NCBI GenBank assembly: GCA_040218815.1
Contig: JAVJQS010000011.1
Span: 1-64,000, forward strand
From: JAVJQS01 sp040218815
GTDB taxonomy: Bacteria > Bacteroidota > Bacteroidia > Flavobacteriales_E > Vicingaceae
DNA length: 64,000 nucleotides
Direction of reading: 5' to 3'
Part shown: piece by piece, positions 34,870 to 43,867 of the stretch
Numbering within the stretch: position 1 is the first letter of the stretch
Layout of the letters: each line of letters begins with the position of its first letter
Position numbers and translations under genes: made by a program
The notes under the pieces: generated by a model
The model's input: the letters and a program-made list of their open reading frames with translations, nothing else
Databases searched by the model: none
Told to the model about the DNA's origin: nothing

Positions 34870-35998
34870 GTTCATTATTCTTTAACCAATTAATCGTGGC
34901 CTGCTTTCCTACCTCAAAACTGCCATACTCCCCTTCAATTCCCAAAAATTCAGCTCCATTTATGGTTGCCCACTGAATTAATGTATTCAATTCAATTTTG
35001 GGGAAATAACCTTGAATGGTTTTTATTTCCTCCCAAATACTCAAGCTATCATTTGAAGCTAAACTATCAGTTCCTAATGTACACTTTAGCCCTCTTTTTG
35101 CAAACTCCTTTATGTTTGGCAAGCGGTCCTCAATGTATAAGTTAGCCTTAGGACAAAAACACCAGAATAAATTGTTGTGCAGGATTAAAGCTGCATCAAT
35201 ATCATCTGGTGATGTATATGTGTTGTGTACTAATAACAGCTTTTGATCTTTAGGCAAATGCTGCAAAAAGCTTGGTAGAGAATTTCTCTGCGTGACCTTG
35301 AAGTCGTTTAAGTCGTTGCCAAAACCTTCAAGCATCTCTGCTATTTTTCCTCCCCCACTTTTATACAACTCATTTTCAGCCGCAGTTTCTTGGTTGTGAA
35401 TGCTTAATGGAGCATTTGATTGGGTTGTTGAAATTAGATTAAAAAGCGATTCAGAAACAGAGTACGGACTATGCGGTACTACTGATGCAGAGAGATTTTG
35501 TTGCTCAGCTTTCTGCTTTAACTCAATCCCTCTTTCATAAACAGTGTTCGCTTTTATCGGGTCAAATCCAAATAACTCGATGAAGCTATGGTAATAAATG
35601 GCTGATTGTTGCTTTCTTTTAAAAGTGGCACTTCCATTAGAAATATCTCCAACAGCTACAATTCCGTTTTCATACATTAATTCATCAGCACCATTTATTG
35701 CATTTTCAATTTCTAGTTCATCCGCTGATCGAATTTGTTGCAACTCTTGAATAAATCCATGCAATCCCGTTGCTTGCTTCACCTTATCTTTTAAATGTGA
35801 TAACTCTAAATGACAATGAGTATTCACAAATCCTGGACAGAGTGCTCCTTCGAAATATTCTACCTCTACCCCATCAGCCTGCAAGTTGGCTCCAACAGCA
35901 GCTATTCGATTCTTTTCATCAATGGCTAACATTCCACCTTCAACTGGCTTGCCAATTGAGGTATATAAGGTATCGGTTTTTAAAAGTCGTTTAATCAA
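34853..35998 (-). CDS. Amidohydrolase-superfamily deaminase
   Basis: This 381-residue enzyme resembles the ATZ/TRZ and cytosine/SAH deaminase branch of the amidohydrolase superfamily. The metal site pieces are NTHCHLELSHL (about residue 60), HSPYSVS, HNQETAAENE, HNTYT and GTDSLASNDSLS near residue 310. Related proteins include aminodeoxyfutalosine and S-adenosylhomocysteine deaminases; the exact substrate cannot be told here. Cytoplasmic. It is convergent with the MFS gene and divergent from rlmN, with a -7 box for each in the short shared gap. Confidence 0.85.
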   Translation of the reverse strand: MIKRLLKTDTLYTSIGKPVEGGMLAIDEKNRIAAVGANLQADGVEVEYFEGALCPGFVNTHCHLELSHLKDKVKQATGLHGFIQELQQIRSADELEIENAINGADELMYENGIVAVGDISNGSATFKRKQQSAIYYHSFIELFGFDPIKANTVYERGIELKQKAEQQNLSASVVPHSPYSVSESLFNLISTTQSNAPLSIHNQETAAENELYKSGGGKIAEMLEGFGNDLNDFKVTQRNSLPSFLQHLPKDQKLLLVHNTYTSPDDIDAALILHNNLFWCFCPKANLYIEDRLPNIKEFAKRGLKCTLGTDSLASNDSLSIWEEIKTIQGYFPKIELNTLIQWATINGAEFLGIEGEYGSFEVGKQATINWLKNNELKHLS

Positions 35999-36019
35999 GT
36001 CTATTCCTTTTAGCTAGGG

Positions 36020-36027
36020 CAAAAATA
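36020..36027 (-). promoter_or_regulatory. Putative -7 box of the amidohydrolase gene
   Basis: TATTTTTG on the minus strand matches TAnnTTTG, 21 nt before the ATG at 35998. It sits 5 bp from the rlmN box of the opposite strand. Confidence 0.5.
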
Positions 36028-36032
36028 TAGTT

Positions 36033-36040
36033 TACCTTTG
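36033..36040 (+). promoter_or_regulatory. Putative -7 box of rlmN
   Basis: TACCTTTG matches TAnnTTTG. It ends 8 nt before the rlmN ATG, so the mRNA leader would be very short. No clear -33 TTTG. Confidence 0.5.
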
Positions 36041-36048
36041 CACTAGCT

Positions 36049-37104
36049 ATGCTAAGTTCAAAAAGAAATATTAGAAATCTGAGTTTGCAAGAAATGAAAG
36101 ATTTTCTCGCTGAACAGGGAGAAAAGCCATTTCGAGCTAAACAGCTATACGAATGGCTTTGGCAAAAGTCTGCTCGCTCTTTTGAGAGCATGACTAACCT
36201 ATCGAAACCACTACGTGAACTATTAGAAACTCATTTTGAAATTCCTGCAGTTACTGTTGCAGAAGAGCAAGTGAGCAGCGATCGTACCATAAAGAATGCA
36301 TTTCGTTTAGCCGATGGAAAAATTACGGAGGGTGTTCTAATTCCAACTCCAAGACGAATGACTGCTTGTATTTCTTCGCAAATTGGGTGTAGCTTAAGCT
36401 GCAAATTTTGCGCTACTGGCAAGCTTAAATTAATGCGAAACATTCACTTCGATGAAATTTATGATCAAGTAGCCATCATTAAAGAACAGGCCGAAAAGCA
36501 TTACAATCGACCACTCTCCAATATTGTTTATATGGGAATGGGTGAGCCATTGCTCAATTACAGTCAGATGATGAAGTCGATTGAGCGAATTACTGCTGAG
36601 GATGGATTGGGAATGTCTCCAAAACGAATTACTGTATCAACTGCTGGTATAGCAAAAATGATAAAACGATTGGGCGACGATGAGGTGAAATTCAACCTCG
36701 CACTCTCTTTGCATGCTGCCAACGATGAAAAGCGCAGTAAGATTATGCCCATCAATGATCAGAATAATCTGGAAATTTTAGCTGAGGCACTGAAACATTT
36801 TCATGAGAAAACTCAATCTAGAGTAACCTTCGAATACATTATTTTTCGTGACTTCAACGATGAAATTGAAGATGCTCAAGAGTTAGCAGAGTTTTGCAAA
36901 CATGTGCCTTGTAAAATCAACATTATTGAATACAATCCGATTGATGATGGTGAGTTTCAACAAGCTGATTCACAAAAGGTGGATAATTTTGCCGCCTATT
37001 TAGAAAATAAAAACCTTATTGTTAACGTTCGCCGAAGTCGTGGTAAAGACATTGATGCTGCCTGTGGACAATTAGCAAATAAAAATGGGGCAGTTGTTGC
37101 CTAA
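36049..37104 (+). CDS. rlmN: 23S rRNA/tRNA adenine-C2 methyltransferase
   Basis: RlmN is a radical SAM enzyme that methylates A2503 of 23S rRNA and A37 of some tRNAs. It has 351 residues. The radical SAM cysteines are Cys114, Cys118 and Cys121 (CSLSCKFC). The methyl-carrying C-terminal Cys lies in GKDIDAACGQL. GMGEPLLNY and the tail RRSRGKD are also typical. It is 20 bp before the polyprenyl synthase gene and may begin a transcript running through dnaG to the CLC channel. Confidence 0.96.
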   Translation: MLSSKRNIRNLSLQEMKDFLAEQGEKPFRAKQLYEWLWQKSARSFESMTNLSKPLRELLETHFEIPAVTVAEEQVSSDRTIKNAFRLADGKITEGVLIPTPRRMTACISSQIGCSLSCKFCATGKLKLMRNIHFDEIYDQVAIIKEQAEKHYNRPLSNIVYMGMGEPLLNYSQMMKSIERITAEDGLGMSPKRITVSTAGIAKMIKRLGDDEVKFNLALSLHAANDEKRSKIMPINDQNNLEILAEALKHFHEKTQSRVTFEYIIFRDFNDEIEDAQELAEFCKHVPCKINIIEYNPIDDGEFQQADSQKVDNFAAYLENKNLIVNVRRSRGKDIDAACGQLANKNGAVVA

Positions 37105-37124
37105 ACCTTTATTTTTGACTTTTA

Positions 37125-38105
37125 ATGAGCGGCATTACAATTAAGAACATAAAGGCTCCAATTAGCGATGAAATGCATGCTTTCGAAAAACACTTTCGAA
37201 ACAGCATGAAGAGCACTGTTCCGCTATTAGATAAAATCACCCACTACATTGTAAAGAGAAAAGGCAAGCAGATGCGGCCTATGTTTGTTTTCTTGTCGGC
37301 TAAGCTATTTGCTGATACAACTGATTCAACTTACACTGCTGCATCATTAATTGAGTTACTGCACACTGCAACCTTAGTGCACGATGACGTAGTAGATGAG
37401 TCCTATAAACGTAGAGGGTTCTTTAGCATTAATGCACTTTGGAAAAACAAGATTGCCGTTTTAGTTGGCGATTATTTATTGTCGAAAGGCTTATTGTTAT
37501 CAGTTGAAAAAGGAGAGTTTGACCTGTTGAAAATTGTAAGTCAGTCTGTTCAATTAATGAGTGAAGGCGAGCTCTTACAAATTGAAAAAGCAAGAAAATT
37601 AGACATCGAAGAGGCGGTGTATTTTGATATCATCACAAAAAAGACAGCAACTTTAATTGCCTCTTGCTGTGCTACAGGAGCTCGCTCTGTTAACCAATCT
37701 CCAGAAGTAATTGAAAAAATGCGCCTATTTGGCGAGCTAGTTGGCATTTGTTTTCAACTTAAAGATGATTTGTTTGACTACGGCAGTGGTGACAAACTAG
37801 GAAAACCAACTGGAATTGATATAAAGGAGAAGAAAATGACTTTGCCGCTAATCTATGCCTTGAGTCAAACAGACCGTTCAACACGCAGAAGAATCATAAA
37901 AACGGTAAAAAATAATAACAACAACCAAAAGAAAGTACAAGAAGTAATAGACTTTGTAATTGATTCAGAAGGAATTGATTACGCAACAAAAAAAATGTAC
38001 AGTTACCGCGAAAAAGCATTGAATATTTTAGATGAATTCTCAGATAATGCTGCAAAGCAAAGCTTAAAAGATTTGGTAATTTATACTACGGAAAGAAAGA
38101 AATAG
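37125..38105 (+). CDS. Polyprenyl diphosphate synthase
   Basis: This trans-prenyltransferase has 326 residues. It has the first aspartate-rich motif HDDVVDES (around residue 85-92) and the second KDDLFDYGSGDKLGKPTG, plus KGKQMRPMFVF at the substrate pocket. It probably builds the long isoprenoid tail of menaquinone (octaprenyl/heptaprenyl type), which ties in with the respiratory genes here. The chain length cannot be told from sequence. The next gene follows after 6 bp. Confidence 0.93.
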   Translation: MSGITIKNIKAPISDEMHAFEKHFRNSMKSTVPLLDKITHYIVKRKGKQMRPMFVFLSAKLFADTTDSTYTAASLIELLHTATLVHDDVVDESYKRRGFFSINALWKNKIAVLVGDYLLSKGLLLSVEKGEFDLLKIVSQSVQLMSEGELLQIEKARKLDIEEAVYFDIITKKTATLIASCCATGARSVNQSPEVIEKMRLFGELVGICFQLKDDLFDYGSGDKLGKPTGIDIKEKKMTLPLIYALSQTDRSTRRRIIKTVKNNNNNQKKVQEVIDFVIDSEGIDYATKKMYSYREKALNILDEFSDNAAKQSLKDLVIYTTERKK

Positions 38106-38111
38106 AAACTC

Positions 38112-38537
38112 ATGAAATACTTTATTCTAATCATATTTGTTGTCACACATTATGCTTGTGATACTGAATCGAAGCAGCAGAAAAATGCAGAATCAAAAGA
38201 ATATACTCCACCGACTAGAGAGCAATATGTAGAACATTATCCATCAGGAATTAAGAAGGTGGAGGGTGAGCTGATTGATGGTAAGCGCCATGGAAAATGG
38301 ATTTTTTACTACGACAATGGCTTTATTTGGAGTGAAGGGCAATACCGACATGGAATTCGAGAGGGATATTCCTTCGTGTATTATAAAAATGGCAAGAAAA
38401 AAATCTCTGGACAGTATAAAAAGAACTTGCGCTACGGTGAATGGAAAGTCTATGAGCAAGATGGTAGTTTAGTAAAAGCTATAGACATCAATGAAATGTT
38501 GACTTCTAAAGATTCGGTGCTCTTAGAATTAAAATGA
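38112..38537 (+). CDS. MORN-repeat lipoprotein
   Basis: This 141-residue protein has a short lipoprotein signal (VVTHYAC, lipidated Cys16) and four MORN-like strands: YPSGIKKVEGELIDGKRHGK, YDNGFIWSEGQYRHGIREG, YKNGKKKISGQYKKNLRYGE and one at the end. Related proteins are often labelled YwqK-type antitoxin, but no toxin gene is adjacent, so I treat it as an envelope MORN protein of unknown role. It lies between the polyprenyl synthase and dnaG on the same strand. Confidence 0.8.
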   Translation: MKYFILIIFVVTHYACDTESKQQKNAESKEYTPPTREQYVEHYPSGIKKVEGELIDGKRHGKWIFYYDNGFIWSEGQYRHGIREGYSFVYYKNGKKKISGQYKKNLRYGEWKVYEQDGSLVKAIDINEMLTSKDSVLLELK

Positions 38538-38549
38538 AGGGACATCCGC

Positions 38550-38557
38550 TAATTTTG
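38550..38557 (+). promoter_or_regulatory. Putative -7 box of dnaG
   Basis: TAATTTTG matches TAnnTTTG, 27 nt before the TTG start of dnaG. No -33 element is evident, and dnaG may also be read from upstream. Confidence 0.4.
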
Positions 38558-38584
38558 TAACTTAGAATTCAAATTTTAAAGCTT

Positions 38585-40558
38585 TTGATTCCAAAGGAAA
38601 CAGTTGATACAATTATTGAAACTGCTCGTGTTGACGAGGTGGTAGGCGAATATGTTACCCTTAAAAAAAGAGGCGCAAATTTATTGGGTCTGTGTCCATT
38701 TCACAACGAGAAAACGCCTTCATTTACCGTTTCTCCTTCCAAGGGAATTTATAAGTGCTTTGGTTGTGGAAAAGCCGGTGGAGCAGTTAACTTCATTATG
38801 GACCATGAGCATTATAGCTACCCCGAAGCCTTAAAGTTTTTAGCCAATAAGTATAATATTGAGATTGAGGAAGAAGAGCAAACTGCGGAGCAAATTCAAG
38901 AATTAAATGCGAAAGAAAGCCTTTTTATCGTTTCACAATTTGCTGCAGATTACTTTGAAAAGCAATTGCATGAAACGGAGCAAGGCAGAGCTATTGGCTT
39001 AAGTTATTTTAAAGAACGTGGTTTTAGAGAAGAAACGATAAAAAAATTCAAATTAGGATACAGTCCTGACGAGTGGGATGCATTTACTTCAGAAGCACTT
39101 AAAGAAAAATACAAACTTGATTTTTTAGAGGAAACAGGATTAACTATAGTAAAAGGTGAAAAGCAATTCGATCGATTCAAGAGTCGGGTAATGTTTCCCA
39201 TACAAAATATTTCAGGGAGAGTAATTGGTTTTGGGGGGCGCACACTTTCAGCAGATAAAAAAACAGCAAAATACCTCAACTCCCCTGAGTCTGATATTTA
39301 TCATAAAAGCAAGGTACTTTATGGTTTAAACTTGGCTAAGAAGAAGATCATTGAAACCGAAAATTGTTTTTTAGTTGAAGGCTATACCGATGTCATTTCA
39401 TTTCATCAAAATGGTGTAGAAAATGTGGTTTCATCATCGGGAACTTCTTTAACTATTGATCAGATTCGTTTAATAAAACGCTACACAAATAGCATTACCA
39501 TTTTATTTGATGGTGATGCCGCAGGAATAAAAGCCGCCTTCAGAGGAATTGATATGATTTTGGAAGAAGGCTTAAATGTTAAAGTACTAGCGTTTCCTGA
39601 GGGAGAAGATCCTGACTCCTATGCCAAGTCGCACAGCAACGCTGAGTTAGAAGCGTTTTTGAAAGAAAAGGCCGTTGACTTTATTCGATTTAAAACCAGT
39701 TTACTATTAAAGGACACAGGAGATGACCCCATAAAACGAGCTGGATTAATTAAAGAAATAGTTGGATCTATTGCCCTCATTCCTGACCCCATAGCTCGCT
39801 CAGTTTACCTCCAAGAGTGCAGCAACTTAATGGATATTGAGGAAAAGGCCTTGCTAAGTGAACTAAATAAAGTGCGCAGAAATAAGCTTAGCAAGCAAAT
39901 TCAAGTAAAAGAACGTGCTGAAAATCAAGCCAATATTGAGGATATCCAAGAGCCCGAAATTAAAAAAGAGTTTGCCTCACCAGCTGTCTTATTAGATTAT
40001 CAAGAAAAGGACATCATCAGAACCTTGATAAAATATGGAAATCATGAAATTCAATTACCTGCTGAGGAAGATGAAAGTGAACCAGACAAGAATAAAACAC
40101 CTGAATTAATTGAGGCAACAGTAGCAGAATACTTGATTCATGAGGTAGAAGAAGATGATTTATCTTTTAGCAATCCGCTTTACACTAAAATATATGATTT
40201 ATTCAAATCGGCTATAGAAGACAAGAGCAGTGTAACTGAGAACGATTTAGTTAGTCATCAAGATAAGGAAGTGAGCAGTTTTGTAATTGAGTGCTTACTT
40301 GAAAAATATGCTCTAAGTTTGAATTGGGAAGAAAAGCACAAAATATTAACCATATCAGAAGACCAAGTGCTGCCAAAGGCAGTTCATAAAGGAATTTGCT
40401 CTTGGCGATTAAATAAAGTGCAACAAATGATTCTAGACCAGCAAGAGTTGCTAAAAAATAATGCAGAAGATTATGAAGAAGTAGTTTTACAGTTATCAAA
40501 ATTGCTGGAAGCAAAAAAAGCCTTAGCAAATGAATTGGGAAGAATAATATTACGCTAA
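38585..40558 (+). CDS. dnaG: DNA primase
   Basis: DnaG makes RNA primers for replication. The protein has 657 residues. The CHC2 zinc finger (Cys37, His40, Cys58, Cys61) is in LCPFHNEKTPSF and YKCFGCG. The TOPRIM domain follows with VEGYTDVISFHQNG and TILFDGDAAGIKAA. The start codon is TTG; the following residues (IPKETVDTIIETARVDEVV) match the N-terminus of other Bacteroidota primases, so the TTG is real. The C-terminal 200 residues, which interact with helicase, are less conserved. It is 4 bp before the MscS gene. Confidence 0.96.
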   Translation: MIPKETVDTIIETARVDEVVGEYVTLKKRGANLLGLCPFHNEKTPSFTVSPSKGIYKCFGCGKAGGAVNFIMDHEHYSYPEALKFLANKYNIEIEEEEQTAEQIQELNAKESLFIVSQFAADYFEKQLHETEQGRAIGLSYFKERGFREETIKKFKLGYSPDEWDAFTSEALKEKYKLDFLEETGLTIVKGEKQFDRFKSRVMFPIQNISGRVIGFGGRTLSADKKTAKYLNSPESDIYHKSKVLYGLNLAKKKIIETENCFLVEGYTDVISFHQNGVENVVSSSGTSLTIDQIRLIKRYTNSITILFDGDAAGIKAAFRGIDMILEEGLNVKVLAFPEGEDPDSYAKSHSNAELEAFLKEKAVDFIRFKTSLLLKDTGDDPIKRAGLIKEIVGSIALIPDPIARSVYLQECSNLMDIEEKALLSELNKVRRNKLSKQIQVKERAENQANIEDIQEPEIKKEFASPAVLLDYQEKDIIRTLIKYGNHEIQLPAEEDESEPDKNKTPELIEATVAEYLIHEVEEDDLSFSNPLYTKIYDLFKSAIEDKSSVTENDLVSHQDKEVSSFVIECLLEKYALSLNWEEKHKILTISEDQVLPKAVHKGICSWRLNKVQQMILDQQELLKNNAEDYEEVVLQLSKLLEAKKALANELGRIILR

Positions 40559-40561
40559 ACC

Positions 40562-41458
40562 ATGAATGAAGAATTGACAACTTTCTGGGATGAAATAAAA
40601 GACTTGTGGCAGACCTTCAAAGAGTTCCTGCAATTTGAGTTAATCTCGGTAAAAGATTACCACTTATCAATTTATAACATTTTAGTTGTAATCATTATCA
40701 TATTTGTTATCCGTCTGATTGTAAAAGGGTTAGAACGACTAGTTAAAAGAAAGGTTAGTGGTAAAAAATGGATTACCGAAGGGAAGCAACATGCGATTGT
40801 TCAGATAGGAAAATACATCATTTATGTACTTGGATTTGTATTTGCAATCAAAACTATTGGTTTTGATATTACACCAATATTAATTGGTTCTTCAGCCTTA
40901 TTTGTCGGTTTAGGGTTTGGCTTGCAAGAAGCTTTTCGCGATTTTATTTCAGGGATTATTCTTTTATTCGAAGGTGATGTTGTGATCGGCGATGTGATAG
41001 AATTTGAAACTGGTTTAGTGGCTGTTGTGAAACGAATAAAATTGAGAACATCAAAAGTGAGAACCAGAGATGGGATTGTCATTTTAGTCCCCAACTCTCA
41101 ATTAATTAACAATAGAGTAATCAATTGGAGTAATAGCAATATCTTAACTCGATTTAAAGTCGAAGTTGGAGTGGCTTATGGTTCTGATGTAGAATTAGTA
41201 GAAAAAATTTTATTAGAAGCAGCTACTGAAGACGATCAAACTTCTGATCGCGTAAAGCCTTTTGTTCGATTTGCAGACTTTGGTAATTCTTCGCTTGACT
41301 TTGAGCTTTACTTTTGGTCAGAACATGTTTGGAGAATTGAATATGTAAAAAGTAGGCTGCGCTTTGCCATTGACAAAAAATTTAGAACAAACGGTGTAAC
41401 CATTCCGTTTCCGCAACGTGACATGCATTTTAAATCGTCAAATGTTGACTTAAAATAA
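40562..41458 (+). CDS. Small-conductance mechanosensitive channel
   Basis: This MscS-family channel of 298 residues has three or so N-terminal membrane helices. The pore-lining third helix and beta domain hallmark reads LFVGLGFGLQEAFRDFISG, followed by DVVIGDVIEFETGLVAVVKRIKLRTSKVRTRDG. It should release solutes on hypo-osmotic shock. It is a compact version without extra domains. It is 4 bp downstream of dnaG and 14 bp upstream of the CLC gene, so these channels share a transcript with the primase. Confidence 0.93.
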   Translation: MNEELTTFWDEIKDLWQTFKEFLQFELISVKDYHLSIYNILVVIIIIFVIRLIVKGLERLVKRKVSGKKWITEGKQHAIVQIGKYIIYVLGFVFAIKTIGFDITPILIGSSALFVGLGFGLQEAFRDFISGIILLFEGDVVIGDVIEFETGLVAVVKRIKLRTSKVRTRDGIVILVPNSQLINNRVINWSNSNILTRFKVEVGVAYGSDVELVEKILLEAATEDDQTSDRVKPFVRFADFGNSSLDFELYFWSEHVWRIEYVKSRLRFAIDKKFRTNGVTIPFPQRDMHFKSSNVDLK

Positions 41459-41471
41459 GAAATACTATTTT

Positions 41472-43286
41472 TTGAGCACTTCAACTACAAATTCTTATAT
41501 TAAAGTTCCCAAGCGTTTGCGCTTGGCCATTCGCCATTTTCTTATTTGGCGTCACAAGAATCTTAATGAACGACAATTTGTCTTGTTTTTAAGTATCCTA
41601 ATTGGATTTTCTTCAGGAATTGTAGCAGTAATTCTGAAAAATATGGTGCATTTTATTCAAGTGCTCTTGAAGTCTGAAAGTGTTGCCAATTATGAAAATT
41701 ACTTGTATTTCATATATCCTGGAATTGGTATTGCCATTACAGTTTTAATTGTAAAATATGTCATACGACATCGAATAAATCATGGAATACCTGCCACCCT
41801 TTATGCCATTTCGAAAAAACGATCTCAAATGCCTGGTAGGTCAACTTATGCCTCAATTATTACAAGTATGATAACGGTTGGCTTTGGTGGTTCTGTTGGA
41901 TTGGAGGGTCCAACTGTAGGAACAAGTAGTGCCATCGGTTCGAATTTTGCACGATTGGCTAGGAGCAATTATAAAGTCACTACATTAATGCTCGGTTGTG
42001 GCGCAGCTGGAGCCATGTCAGGAATTTTTAATGCCCCAATTGCTGCTATAGTATTTGCGTTAGAAGTGATAATGCTAGACCTTACAGCTGCTTCTCTTAT
42101 TCCACTTTTAATGGCATCTGTTTCTGCAGCACTTACCTCTTCGTTTATTTTGGGCGATGAGATTTTATTCAATGTAAAAGTATCAGAAACATTCACCCTA
42201 GGGGATGTTCCCTTTTACATGCTATTGGGAGGCTTAACTGGTTTAGTGTCTGTTTATTTCTGTAAAATTTATTGGTCAATTGAAAATCGTTTTGAAGCAG
42301 TAAAAGGAGCTTACAAACGAATGATTATTGGGTCTATAATTTTAGGCTTAATGCTCTTTTTTATCCCACCACTTTATGGAGAGGGATTTGGATTTATCAA
42401 GCTCTTACTTGATGGTAACATCACGCAAGTCTTAAATGGCACCTATCTCAATGTATTCACTGATAATATTTGGGTTATCATAATATTCCTTGTGCTAATA
42501 GTGCTTACTAAGGCAATTGCTACTTCAGTAACTCTTGGAGCAGGGGGTGTAGGTGGGATTTTTGCCCCTTCTCTATTTTTAGGTTCAATAACGGGTTATG
42601 TATTTGCCAAAATTGTAAACATTCTTGACTTCGTAGGTCTTTCAGAAAGAAATTTCACTTTAGTAGGCATGGCTGGTTTAATTGCAGGAGTAATTCATGC
42701 TCCCTTAACCGGGTTATTCTTAATTGCCGAAATCACCCGTGGCTATGAGTTAATTATTCCATTAATGATCACTGCAGGCTTCGCATTTATGACTTCAAAA
42801 TATTTTAATCAGCATTCTTTATATACAATGCAACTGGCCAAACGTGGTGAATTAATTACACATAATAAAGACAAAGCAGTGCTTACCTTAATGAAATTGC
42901 ACTCTGAAGTAGAGAAGGACTTTTCAACTGTTTCGCCTGATGATAATTTAGGGGATTTAGTAAAAGTGGTTTCAAACTCAAAACGGAATATCTTCCCAGT
43001 GATTGATAAGGAAGAAGGTTTAGTCGGTGTTGTGCTTTTGGATGATGTAAGGCAAATTATGTTTGAGCCAGAGCAATATTCTAAAGTTATAGTTGAAGAA
43101 TTAATGATTGATTTTCCCACTTCCGTTTCCTCAACTGATTCAATGGACTCAGTTATGCGAAAATTCAATAGTACTGGAGCATGGAATCTTCCAGTAATTG
43201 ATGATGGTAAATACATTGGTTTTGTTTCAAAGTCAAAGTTATTTAACGCTTACAGAAAGGTATTACAAGATTTTTCTGATGAATAA
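41472..43286 (+). CDS. CLC-type chloride channel/antiporter with CBS domains
   Basis: This 604-residue CLC protein has about ten membrane segments and the signature GFGGSVGLEGPTVGTSSA, with the gating Glu in LEGP. It also has GAGGVGGIFAPSLFLG and GMAGLIAGVIHAPLTGLFLI. The usual GSGIP filter motif is replaced by NHGIPA. The C-terminus (residues about 460-600) carries two CBS domains, likely nucleotide-binding. The start is a TTG at 41472; no nearby ATG fits better. It follows mscS at 14 bp. Confidence 0.92.
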   Translation: MSTSTTNSYIKVPKRLRLAIRHFLIWRHKNLNERQFVLFLSILIGFSSGIVAVILKNMVHFIQVLLKSESVANYENYLYFIYPGIGIAITVLIVKYVIRHRINHGIPATLYAISKKRSQMPGRSTYASIITSMITVGFGGSVGLEGPTVGTSSAIGSNFARLARSNYKVTTLMLGCGAAGAMSGIFNAPIAAIVFALEVIMLDLTAASLIPLLMASVSAALTSSFILGDEILFNVKVSETFTLGDVPFYMLLGGLTGLVSVYFCKIYWSIENRFEAVKGAYKRMIIGSIILGLMLFFIPPLYGEGFGFIKLLLDGNITQVLNGTYLNVFTDNIWVIIIFLVLIVLTKAIATSVTLGAGGVGGIFAPSLFLGSITGYVFAKIVNILDFVGLSERNFTLVGMAGLIAGVIHAPLTGLFLIAEITRGYELIIPLMITAGFAFMTSKYFNQHSLYTMQLAKRGELITHNKDKAVLTLMKLHSEVEKDFSTVSPDDNLGDLVKVVSNSKRNIFPVIDKEEGLVGVVLLDDVRQIMFEPEQYSKVIVEELMIDFPTSVSSTDSMDSVMRKFNSTGAWNLPVIDDGKYIGFVSKSKLFNAYRKVLQDFSDE

Positions 43287-43333
43287 GAATAAGTCTAATA
43301 AATTAAAGTAATACATTAGCAAAAAAAATAAAA

Positions 43334-43858
43334 ATGAGAGGTTTACTCTTCCTATTACTTGCTTTACCTTTCTTGTGTAATGCTCAAAATTATCTAATAA
43401 AAGAGGGTGTCCCTAGTGATTTAGATAAAAACAAAATTATTTTCTTAAAACATGGGAAGATTAGAGTAACTGCTGTTAAAGATTCCAGTGAACAGCAAGA
43501 CTATTTACATCTTAGACAAACCAATCACAATGATATAATCAAAGAGTCTAATTCTAAATTGAAAGTTGCTGCCTTAGAATATCCGTTTCCCTATATTATT
43601 GCCAATAAATCAAATTATGAACCTTTAGTAAAGGCAGGCTACAAATACTTATTAGATAGTAGAGCTTATAATTATGATAACCTCGCTGTTCAACCTGCGG
43701 AAGATGAGTTGATTATTTATGAGTTTTTTATTCGAGACCTCACTACGAATGTTGCTTACAAGGTTTTTGAATTAGACGAAATGAAGATTTACGACGGAAA
43801 ACTTATCATTAAAAAACTAAACAAAGCAGTCAAAAAACAATTTCCAGACGCGTACTAA
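43334..43858 (+). CDS. Hypothetical exported protein
   Basis: This 174-residue protein is unknown to me. It has a signal peptide (LLFLLLALPFLCNAQ). The mature part is short, with mixed alpha/beta character (LKHGKIRVTAVKD, YPFPYIIANKSNYEPLVKAGY, ELIIYEFFIRDLTTNVAYKVFELDEMKIYDGKLIIKKLNK). No motif stands out. It lies 47 bp after the CLC gene and is convergent with cysN, with 9 bp between. Confidence 0.65.
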   Translation: MRGLLFLLLALPFLCNAQNYLIKEGVPSDLDKNKIIFLKHGKIRVTAVKDSSEQQDYLHLRQTNHNDIIKESNSKLKVAALEYPFPYIIANKSNYEPLVKAGYKYLLDSRAYNYDNLAVQPAEDELIIYEFFIRDLTTNVAYKVFELDEMKIYDGKLIIKKLNKAVKKQFPDAY

Positions 43859-43867
43859 GTTGGGCTG

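Noticed and set aside
38112..38537. Toxin-antitoxin pair (YwqK-type label)
   Set aside because: No toxin gene is next to it, and the MORN strands plus lipobox explain the sequence better.
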